Origin: an uncultured beta proteobacterium
GTDB lineage: Bacteria > Pseudomonadota > Gammaproteobacteria > Burkholderiales > Rhodocyclaceae
DNA length: 6,499 bases
Direction of reading: 5' to 3'
Assembly (NCBI GenBank): GCA_903933395.1
Contig: CAIZKA010000186.1
Span: forward strand, 1-6,499
The notes beneath the pieces are model-generated. The model was not told the origin of the DNA, did not search any database, and saw only the letters and a program-made list of their open reading frames with translations. A program made the translations under genes and the position numbers. Below are positions 1 to 4,391 of the stretch, in pieces. The stretch's first letter is position 1; every line of letters begins with the position of its first letter.

Positions 1-17
1 GCAGTAGATTTATTCAT
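1..17 (-). CDS. Possible start of a further gene running off the left edge
   Basis: A minus-strand ATG lies six bases beyond the stop codon of the YfbM-like gene and opens a frame reading M-N-K-S-T before the window ends. The spacing would suit a downstream gene in the same transcript. The first four residues resemble the usual start of HU-type DNA-binding proteins (M-N-K-S/T-E-L), but the fifth residue differs and five codons cannot identify a family. Only a weak purine stretch (GAAAG) precedes the ATG. This is a pointer for anyone who has the adjoining sequence, not an identification. Confidence 0.2.
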
Positions 18-23
18 AAGCTT

Positions 24-458
24 TCAAGTCAGCAGCGGATGCATCCAGACAAACATCACCTGCCCCTGCGACTCGGCCAGTTGTGCCAGGTCGGCAAGTT
101 CGAACACCATCGCCTGCACGTCCGCCGTTTCCCACTGCTCCATTTCGTACTCTTCGGTGGCGGCCAGCTCTTCGGCAACGAGTTCGAGCGCTTCCTCGTC
201 CAGCGTGGCGAGGCGTTCCATAGCTTCGTCGGCGATGCGCAGCACCACGGCGCCCTCGTCGGTGGCATACACCGGCTCGTAGGCGCCGATGGCCTCCTCG
301 AATTCGTCGCCGGTCAGCAGGCAGTGCAGCGTGGCGATCTTGGCCGTATCGATGCCGCGCCGCTCGATGCCGCTCCATTCATCCACCGGGCGCAGGGATT
401 CGCCGACGGCGGCGTATTCATCCTCCTCGGCGGCGACGATGTTGGTCAGTATTCCCAA
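24..458 (-). CDS. YfbM/DUF1877-like protein, probable TTG start
   Basis: The product is a 144-residue, very acidic soluble protein with no signal peptide or membrane segment. Its layout resembles E. coli YfbM (DUF1877), a family of unknown biochemical role. Residues 36-50 (G-I-D-T-A-K ... L-H-C-L-L-T-G) match the family's L-D-I-D-K-x-W ... L-H-F-x-L-T-G segment. A helical stretch around 75-95 (A-M-E-R-L-A-T-L-D) matches the next block, and the C-terminal helix and strand (about 113-143) match the end of YfbM. The comparison is from memory and similarity is modest. The start is chosen as TTG at 458 because AAAGGAG lies six bases upstream; an in-frame ATG at 491 would add 11 residues but has no clear ribosome-binding site. 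The RNase HI-like gene ends 69 bases upstream on the same strand, so the two may be co-transcribed. No catalytic residues can be pointed to. Confidence 0.72.
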   Translation of the reverse strand: MGILTNIVAAEEDEYAAVGESLRPVDEWSGIERRGIDTAKIATLHCLLTGDEFEEAIGAYEPVYATDEGAVVLRIADEAMERLATLDEEALELVAEELAATEEYEMEQWETADVQAMVFELADLAQLAESQGQVMFVWMHPLLT

Positions 459-471
459 GCAGCTCTCCTTT
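459..471 (-). promoter_or_regulatory. Ribosome-binding site that decides the TTG start
   Basis: Read on the minus strand, this stretch is AAAGGAGAGCTGC and runs directly into TTG at 458. The AAGGAG core is close to the ideal anti-16S pairing sequence and sits at normal spacing. The alternative ATG at 491 has nothing comparable before it. This supports a TTG start and a shorter protein. Confidence 0.65.
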
Positions 472-527
472 GTGCGATGCCCGCTGATCATAGCGGAAAC
501 GAGCGTGATAACCGCTGGCCAATCCGC

Positions 528-995
528 TCAGCGCGCCCGCCGTCGGCTGCGCAAGACAGGCACGGGGTCCGGCGGCAAGCCCAGCGCCTGGCGCGACAGA
601 CGATCCGCATCGCGATTGCGATGGCGCGGAATCCACAAAAGTTGTACCTCGTCGAAACGCCGCAGCCGGTCCCGTGCCGCGGCCACCAGCAGGCACAGGC
701 GGACGATCTGCGTACTGTCCGGCCCGCGCACATAGCGCAGCGCGACATCGCTGTCGCCGCGCAGCAGCAGCTTTCGCGTGCCGGCTGCCGCGGCCATGTC
801 GAGCGCCGCGCACAGCGCGTGCAACTCGGCCTCGTTGTTGCAGCCGGTGCAGCTCAATAGAACGGACTTTTCCTCGCGCCGGCCGTCGGGCGCAACCAGC
901 AACACGCCAATGCCGATTTTGCCCGGATTGGGCAAGGCGGAGCCGTCGAACCAGGCCTGCCAGAGATCCTCGACGACCGTCGCCCTAGTAGTTGG
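528..995 (-). CDS. RNase HI-like protein with no conventional start codon
   Basis: The frame encodes a compact RNase H fold, which hydrolyses the RNA strand of RNA-DNA hybrids in active family members. All four acidic positions are visible: Asp in W-F-D-G-S (codon 945-947), Glu in C-N-N-E-A-E-L, Asp in R-G-D-S-D, and Asp in R-N-R-D-A-D-R-L. The flanking W-I-P-R-H and A-L-P-N-P-G segments are typical of the standalone RNase HI-like family. The 5' end is the problem. The frame opens after TGA at 996-998 and contains no ATG or GTG before the domain. The first candidate is TTG at 935, which lies after the first catalytic Asp and would remove the first half of strand 1. An ATG at 999 is in another frame and meets TAG after four codons. 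The coordinates give the open frame, not a known start. A hairpin repeat begins about 20 bases further upstream. Possible explanations are a non-canonical start, a sequencing indel near 985-995, or a gene that lost its start. The family is clear; the functional state is not. Confidence 0.7.
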   Translation of the reverse strand, partial: PTTRATVVEDLWQAWFDGSALPNPGKIGIGVLLVAPDGRREEKSVLLSCTGCNNEAELHALCAALDMAAAAGTRKLLLRGDSDVALRYVRGPDSTQIVRLCLLVAAARDRLRRFDEVQLLWIPRHRNRDADRLSRQALGLPPDPVPVLRSRRRAR

Positions 996-1015
996 TCATG
1001 CAGAAACAGATGGAT

Positions 1016-1126
1016 GGATTCGTCCCCGGATCAAGTCCGGGGCAGGCTATTCCGGCGAAAGCCGGAATCCGGTCGGCGGCCGTTACTGGATCCCGGGTCA
1101 AGCCCGGGATGACTGTTGGAATGACG
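1016..1126. repeat. Composite palindromic intergenic repeat with three hairpins
   Basis: Three perfect hairpins lie in tandem. The first pairs 1024-1030 with 1036-1042 (CCCCGGA/TCCGGGG, loop TCAAG). The second pairs 1049-1056 with 1061-1068 (ATTCCGGC/GCCGGAAT) around a GAAA tetraloop. The third pairs 1090-1097 with 1103-1110 (ATCCCGGG/CCCGGGAT), again with loop TCAAG. The flanks GGATTC and GGAATGACG and the link ACTGGATCCCGG resemble the REP/dRS3-like sequences dispersed through many proteobacterial genomes. Elements of this kind are non-coding, sit between genes, and can act as transcription terminators or mRNA 3'-end stabilisers. This one lies between the stop of the 91-residue gene and the start of the RNase HI-like gene, so it could end or stabilise the upstream message. 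Copy number elsewhere in the genome cannot be seen here. Confidence 0.8.
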
Positions 1127-1152
1127 TCCATCGGTTTCAACTTGCCCCTGTG

Positions 1153-1428
1153 CTAAAACAAACTGGCAACGACGAAACGGTCTCTCGCAGCCAGTTTTTC
1201 CAGACCCTTGACCACTTCCAGCGACGCGCCCCACTTCATGATGTGCGTCAGGAAAGTGGTCAAGGCCTGCGACAGGGCATAACCGGTTTCCTTCCATTCC
1301 TGACGGAATTCGTCGAAGGCGACCGTCTTGGCCGAAAGCTTGCCGCTTTTCATGGGTACCAGCGTGACGCTGTCGCCGCGATGGCGGATCACGATGGCGG
1401 TGGTGCGCTTGCCGTTGATGACGACCAC
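1153..1428 (-). CDS. Small conserved-looking protein of unknown function, GTG start
   Basis: I do not recognise this 91-residue product. The first 35 or so residues alternate polar and hydrophobic in the way of a small beta-rich domain (V-V-I-N-G-K-R-T-T-A-I-V-I-R-H, then S-V-T-L-V-P-M). A mostly helical part follows, with F-D-E-F-R-Q-E-W-K near residues 39-47 and a basic C-terminal helix ending in a short hydrophobic strand. There is no signal peptide, metal-binding cysteine cluster or membrane span. The start is placed at GTG 1428 because GGGAG lies six bases upstream; TTG at 1458 would add ten residues but lacks a good site. It lies 90 bases downstream of uup on the same strand. Codon use is the same GC-rich pattern as its neighbours, and no better plus-strand frame competes here, which supports it being a real gene. 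Confidence 0.6.
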   Translation of the reverse strand: MVVINGKRTTAIVIRHRGDSVTLVPMKSGKLSAKTVAFDEFRQEWKETGYALSQALTTFLTHIMKWGASLEVVKGLEKLAARDRFVVASLF

Positions 1429-1463
1429 ATGAGTCTCCCTGACAGGCTGACCGGTCAAGACTA

Positions 1464-1480
1464 CCGGCAGCGCATGCCGG
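1464..1480. other. Small hairpin in the gap between uup and the 91-residue gene
   Basis: CCGGCA and TGCCGG form a 6-bp stem around a five-base loop. A run of seven T (minus strand, 1498-1492) lies before the hairpin rather than after it, so the pair does not make a standard intrinsic terminator for uup. It could be a weak RNA structure in a read-through transcript. There is no strong terminator anywhere in this 90-base gap, which is compatible with uup and the downstream gene sharing a message. Confidence 0.25.
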
Positions 1481-1518
1481 ATGAGACTTGGAAAAAAAGT
1501 CCTTTTCGGCGCCAGATT

Positions 1519-3444
1519 TCAGCCCTTGGCTTCCAGCGCCTCCCAGCGCAGCAGCGCGGCGTCGATCTCGGCATCGACGGCGGCCAACCTTTCCTGGGCC
1601 TGGCGCTGGGTCTCGGCCGGCTCCTGGTAGAAGGCCGGATCGGCCAGCCGGCCTTGCAGCACGCCCTGCTCGACTTCCAGCGCGGCGATGCGCGCAGGCA
1701 GTTGCTCGAGCTCGCGCTGTTCCTTGAAACCGAGTTTCTTGCGCTCTACAGGCTTAGGCTTCGCCGTATCGCCAGCGCCGACTCTTGAGGCCGGCTTCGC
1801 GTCGACCCCGCCCGTGGCATCGAAGCGCGCCGCGCCCCCCGCCGGACGCTGGCGCAGCCAGTCGCTGTAGCCGCCGACATATTCCTTCCACTGCCCACCG
1901 CCTTCGCTGGCGATGGTCTGCGTCACCACGTTGTCGAGGAAAGCGCGGTCGTGGCTGACCAGAAACACCGTGCCGGAATAGTCCTGCAAAAGCGCTTCGA
2001 GCAGCTCCAGGGTTTCAATGTCGAGGTCGTTGGTCGGCTCGTCGAGCACCAGCACATTGGCCGGCCGCGCGAACAGGCGCGCCAGCAAGAGCCGGTTGCG
2101 CTCGCCGCCGGAGAGCGACTTCACCGGCGATCGCGCACGCTGCGGGGCAAAGAGAAAATCCTCCAGGTAGCCGATCACGTGCTTCTTCGTACCACCGATC
2201 TCGACATAGTCCGAGCCGGGGCTGATGACTTCACAGAGCGGCGCCTCGGGGTCGAGCTGGGCGCGGAACTGGTCGAAATAGGCGACTTCGATCTTGCTGC
2301 CCAGCTGCACCTTGCCCGAGTCGGGCTGCAGCTCGCCGAGGATCAGGCGCAGCAGCGTGGTCTTGCCGGTACCGTTGGCGCCGATCAGGCCGACCTTGTC
2401 GCCGCGCTGGATGCGGCAGGAGAAATTCTTAACCACGGTCTTCTCGCCCGCAGTGGTCGCAAATCGCTTCGAGACATCCTCAAGCTCCGCCACCAGCTTG
2501 CCGGAGGCATCGCCGCGCACCACCTTGAACTCCACCTTGCCCAGTTGATCACGCCGCGCCGCGCGGGCCGCGCGCAGGTGTTCCAGGCGCTGGACGCGGC
2601 CGACGCTGCGCGTGCGCCGCGCCTCGACGCCCTTCCTGATCCAGACTTCCTCCTGCGCCAGCATCTTGTCGGCGCGGGCATTGGCCAGCGCCTCTTCGTT
2701 GAGCATGAATTCCTTGCGTTCCTGGTAGGCGGCAAAGCGCCCGGGAAAGCTCACCAGATTGCCGCGATCGAGTTCGACGATGCGTGTTGCCACGCCGTCG
2801 AGAAACACCCGGTCGTGGGTGATGACCATGATGGCCCCCGCATAACCGCGCAGCAGGTCCTCCAGCCAGAGGATGCCGTCGACGTCGAGGTGGTTGGTCG
2901 GCTCGTCCAGCAGCAGCAGTTGCGGCTCGGCCACCAACGCCCGCGCCAGGGCGACACGCTTCTTGCCGCCGCCGGAGAGTGCATCGACGTGCGCATCGCC
3001 GTCGAGTGCGAGACGTGAAATGGCCTGTTCGACACGCGAGTTCAGGCGCCAGCCGTCGTTGGCCTCGAGTTGCGTCTGCAACTCCTGCATGCGATCCATG
3101 TCCGCCGTGTCGCCGGCGCCGACTTTGTGGGTGACCTCGTGGTATTCGGCGAGCACGCGTGCGACGTCGCCCAGGCCGGCCGCGACGGCTTCGAACACCG
3201 TGTCGTGGGTGGCGAATTCGGGCTCCTGCGGCACATAGGCAATGGAGAGGCCGGGCTCGCGCCAGACTTCGCCGTCGTCGAGCGACCCGAGGCCGGCCAG
3301 CGCCTTCAGCAAACTGGACTTGCCGCTGCCATTGCGGCCGATGAGGCCGACGCGTTCGCCGGCGTCGATCTGCATGGCGGCGTGATCCAGCAGGGCAACG
3401 TGGCCGTAGGCGAGGCAGGCGCGATCGAGGGATATGACGGGCAT
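1519..3444 (-). CDS. uup: Uup-type ABC-F ATPase
   Basis: This 641-residue protein has two ABC ATPase domains and no membrane domain, which defines the ABC-F family; E. coli Uup is about the same length. Domain 1 has Walker A G-R-N-G-S-G-K-S (36-43), signature L-S-G-G-G (156-160), Walker B ending in D-E-P-T-N-H-L-D (180-187) and the switch T-H-D (209-211). The ABC-F linker, rich in Arg, Ala and Glu, covers about 240-310. Domain 2 has Walker A G-A-N-G-T-G-K-T (355-362), L-S-G-G-E (444-448), D-E-P-T-N-D-L-D (468-475) and S-H-D (498-500). A charged, helical C-terminal extension (about 568-641, after a Gly/Ala/Pro-rich spacer) is the coiled-coil nucleic-acid-binding domain that separates Uup from EttA, YbiT and YheS. 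ABC-F proteins act on the ribosome; Uup is also linked to suppressing precise transposon excision and to binding branched DNA. The protein begins right at the first ABC strand, so ATG at 3444 is the natural start, though no strong ribosome-binding site precedes it. All ATPase motifs are intact, so it should be active. Confidence 0.95.
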   Translation of the reverse strand: MPVISLDRACLAYGHVALLDHAAMQIDAGERVGLIGRNGSGKSSLLKALAGLGSLDDGEVWREPGLSIAYVPQEPEFATHDTVFEAVAAGLGDVARVLAEYHEVTHKVGAGDTADMDRMQELQTQLEANDGWRLNSRVEQAISRLALDGDAHVDALSGGGKKRVALARALVAEPQLLLLDEPTNHLDVDGILWLEDLLRGYAGAIMVITHDRVFLDGVATRIVELDRGNLVSFPGRFAAYQERKEFMLNEEALANARADKMLAQEEVWIRKGVEARRTRSVGRVQRLEHLRAARAARRDQLGKVEFKVVRGDASGKLVAELEDVSKRFATTAGEKTVVKNFSCRIQRGDKVGLIGANGTGKTTLLRLILGELQPDSGKVQLGSKIEVAYFDQFRAQLDPEAPLCEVISPGSDYVEIGGTKKHVIGYLEDFLFAPQRARSPVKSLSGGERNRLLLARLFARPANVLVLDEPTNDLDIETLELLEALLQDYSGTVFLVSHDRAFLDNVVTQTIASEGGGQWKEYVGGYSDWLRQRPAGGAARFDATGGVDAKPASRVGAGDTAKPKPVERKKLGFKEQRELEQLPARIAALEVEQGVLQGRLADPAFYQEPAETQRQAQERLAAVDAEIDAALLRWEALEAKG

Positions 3445-3498
3445 GGAAACGGGGCCGGGAAAGGCCGGTGAGGGGGTGCGCGATTATAGGCGAGCGGT

Positions 3499-3510
3499 TA
3501 GAATTCGCGC
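3499..3510 (+). promoter_or_regulatory. Possible -10 element and GC discriminator of the tRNA gene
   Basis: TAGAAT (3499-3504) matches the sigma-70 -10 consensus at five of six positions. It is followed by TCGCGC, a GC-rich discriminator of the kind found in stable-RNA promoters under stringent control. Transcription would begin around 3511, just before the mature tRNA 5' end at 3516. I see no convincing -35 hexamer, so this is tentative. Confidence 0.35.
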
Positions 3511-3515
3511 CTTGC

Positions 3516-3591
3516 GCCCTTGTAGCTCAGTGGATAGAGCGACCGCCTCCTAAGCGGTAGGTCTCAGGTTCGATTCCTGACTTGGGCGCCA
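3516..3591 (+). tRNA. tRNA-Arg (anticodon CCU), CCA encoded
   Basis: The 76-base cloverleaf reads as follows: acceptor 5' strand 3516-3522, TA at positions 8-9, D arm GCTC/GAGC (3525-3528 with 3537-3540), anticodon stem ACCGC/GCGGT (3542-3546 with 3554-3558), and loop CTCCTAA with anticodon CCT at 3549-3551. The variable loop is AGGTC, the T arm is TCAGG/CCTGA around TTCGATT (3564-3580), the acceptor 3' strand is 3581-3587, the discriminator is G3588, and CCA is at 3589-3591. This decodes AGG. The D, anticodon and T arms pair perfectly. The acceptor stem does not: positions 5-68 and 6-67 are both U opposite U (3520/3583 and 3521/3582), flanked by good G-C pairs. The leader bases GC (3514-3515) could pair with G3588 and C3589, extending the outer helix in the precursor. 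It lies divergent from uup with about 70 bases between them. Identity is clear; whether the molecule is fully functional is less certain. Confidence 0.9.
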
Positions 3592-3722
3592 GAGCCATGG
3601 ATGGCGTATTATTCACAACCAATACCCGTCGAAACCATGAAGGCGTCGACGCCGACAATGACGGCTGGCAGCCCGGATCTCCCGGTCCGGACAGGTTCAA
3701 TTGGAGTGCCACGGTTCACTGC
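3592..3722 (+). other. Spacer between tRNA-Arg and the coiled-coil/cyclase unit
   Basis: These 131 bases separate the tRNA from the chosen start of the coiled-coil gene. An in-frame ATG at 3597 would extend that protein by 42 residues, but it sits six bases from the CCA end with no ribosome-binding site, and the added residues are not helical or repeat-like. A separate short frame (ATG 3637 to TGA 3724-3726, 29 codons) ends overlapping the coiled-coil gene's start in an ATGATGA arrangement. I see no strong tRNA terminator and no convincing promoter. The left part is relatively AT-rich (GTATTATTCACAACC), where a promoter could lie. Confidence 0.4.
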
Positions 3723-3726
3723 ATGA
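3637..3726 (+). CDS. Possible 29-residue leader ORF coupled to the coiled-coil gene
   Basis: The frame starts at ATG 3637 and ends at TGA 3724-3726, inside the ATGATG start region of the coiled-coil gene. The product would be a small, Pro/Thr/Ser/Gly-rich basic peptide with no recognisable domain. There is no clear Shine-Dalgarno before it. The overlap of its stop with the next start is the only positive evidence: the coiled-coil gene's own GGAG (3703-3706) is 16 bases from its ATG, too far to be efficient, so delivery of ribosomes by a leader ORF would make sense. A chance open frame is equally possible. Confidence 0.2.
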   Translation: MKASTPTMTAGSPDLPVRTGSIGVPRFTA

Positions 3727-4391
3727 TGATTGCCGAAGTTTCGACCATCGAAGAAGAGCTCGCGCTGGCCCAGGCGGATTCCCGTGACATGAAGCGCACG
3801 GTGATCGCCCTGCGCACGGAACTCGAAGCGGCTCACGCTGAAATCCATGACGCGACGCTGCGCGCCACCCAGTCAAGCGCGGCTGAAATATCACAACTGA
3901 AAATCACCGTCGGCGCCCTGCGCGAAGAGCTTGAGCGCGCACGCGTCGAACGCGAAAAGGCGATCCAGCAGGAGCGCGTCGCCGCCAGCCAGGAATCGCA
4001 GATGCTCAAGGCCACGGCCGCGGCCTTGCGCGAGGAACTGGAACGTTCGCGCGTCGAACGGGACCGCGCGGTACAGCAGGAGCGCGTGGTCAATCACAAC
4101 GAAATGCAGCAGCTGAAGGCCACCTCGGCAGCCCTGCGCGAGGAACTCGAGCTCGCACGCGCCGATACCGACAATGCCGTGCGCTCGGCGCTGGTCAGCG
4201 CACAAGGCGAAATCGCGCAACTGCGGCAGACCGTCAGCGGCTTGCGCGAAAGCCTGGAACTGGCCCAGATCGACAAAACCAACTCGGTCAATCGCGAGCG
4301 CACCCTGTTCGCCGATGAGGGAGCCCAGTTGCAGCAGACCATCCAGGCCCTGCGCGACCAGATCGAAGCCATGCGACGGACCTCGCCATGA
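3723..4391 (+). CDS. Coiled-coil protein made of 36-residue repeats
   Basis: I do not recognise a named family. The 222-residue product is almost wholly alpha-helical, rich in Glu, Arg, Ala, Gln and Leu, with no Cys in the helical part, no signal peptide and no membrane span, so it should be a cytoplasmic rod. After 22 leading residues it is built from five full 36-residue repeats starting at residues 23, 59, 95, 131 and 167, plus a 20-residue partial repeat at 203. Within each repeat, Thr4, Leu8, Arg9 and Glu13 are invariant in all six copies; position 1 is Leu or Met and position 12 is Leu or Ile. The start is placed at ATG 3723 (a second ATG follows at 3726). ATG 3597 is possible but adds non-helical sequence next to the tRNA. 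Its stop overlaps the cyclase start in ATGA, so the two genes are translationally coupled and probably work together. A scaffold, oligomerisation partner or regulator of the cyclase is an inference from that arrangement. Confidence 0.8.
   Translation: MMIAEVSTIEEELALAQADSRDMKRTVIALRTELEAAHAEIHDATLRATQSSAAEISQLKITVGALREELERARVEREKAIQQERVAASQESQMLKATAAALREELERSRVERDRAVQQERVVNHNEMQQLKATSAALREELELARADTDNAVRSALVSAQGEIAQLRQTVSGLRESLELAQIDKTNSVNRERTLFADEGAQLQQTIQALRDQIEAMRRTSP
3789..4388 (+). repeat. In-gene tandem repeat, 108-bp unit, five copies plus a partial
   Basis: Units start at 3789, 3897, 4005, 4113, 4221 and 4329, each 108 bases with no insertion or deletion; the last is cut at 60 bases by the stop codon. 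Units 2 to 4 are the most alike, sharing runs such as GCCCTGCGCGA followed by GAGCT or GAACT variants. The outer units have diverged but keep the protein pattern. This indicates duplication of a helical module followed by selection on its length and key residues. Confidence 0.85.

Noticed and set aside
1016..1126. CRISPR array
   Set aside because: The hairpins differ in sequence and are not regularly spaced direct repeats with unique spacers; there are no cas genes in the window.
1031..1297. A minus-strand frame containing H-P-G-L-D-P-G-S and D-S-G-F-R-R-N
   Set aside because: These peptides are the translation of the hairpin repeat, a frequent source of false gene calls in proteobacterial genomes.
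778..1788. A 336-codon plus-strand frame spanning three minus-strand genes and the repeat
   Set aside because: It runs through the palindromic repeat and the antisense of unrelated genes, so it is an artefact of high GC content.
1951..3018. A 355-codon plus-strand open frame opposite uup
   Set aside because: It mirrors the ABC-F gene, whose motifs on the minus strand are complete; the plus-strand translation shows no family features.
3516..3591. Integration (att) site at the tRNA 3' end
   Set aside because: There is no integrase gene and no second copy of the tRNA 3' end in the window; the odd acceptor stem alone is not enough.
3582..3722. An N-terminal extension of the coiled-coil gene starting inside the tRNA (TTG 3582) or at ATG 3597
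   Set aside because: The TTG lies within the tRNA acceptor stem, neither start has a ribosome-binding site, and the added residues do not match the helical repeat character of the protein.
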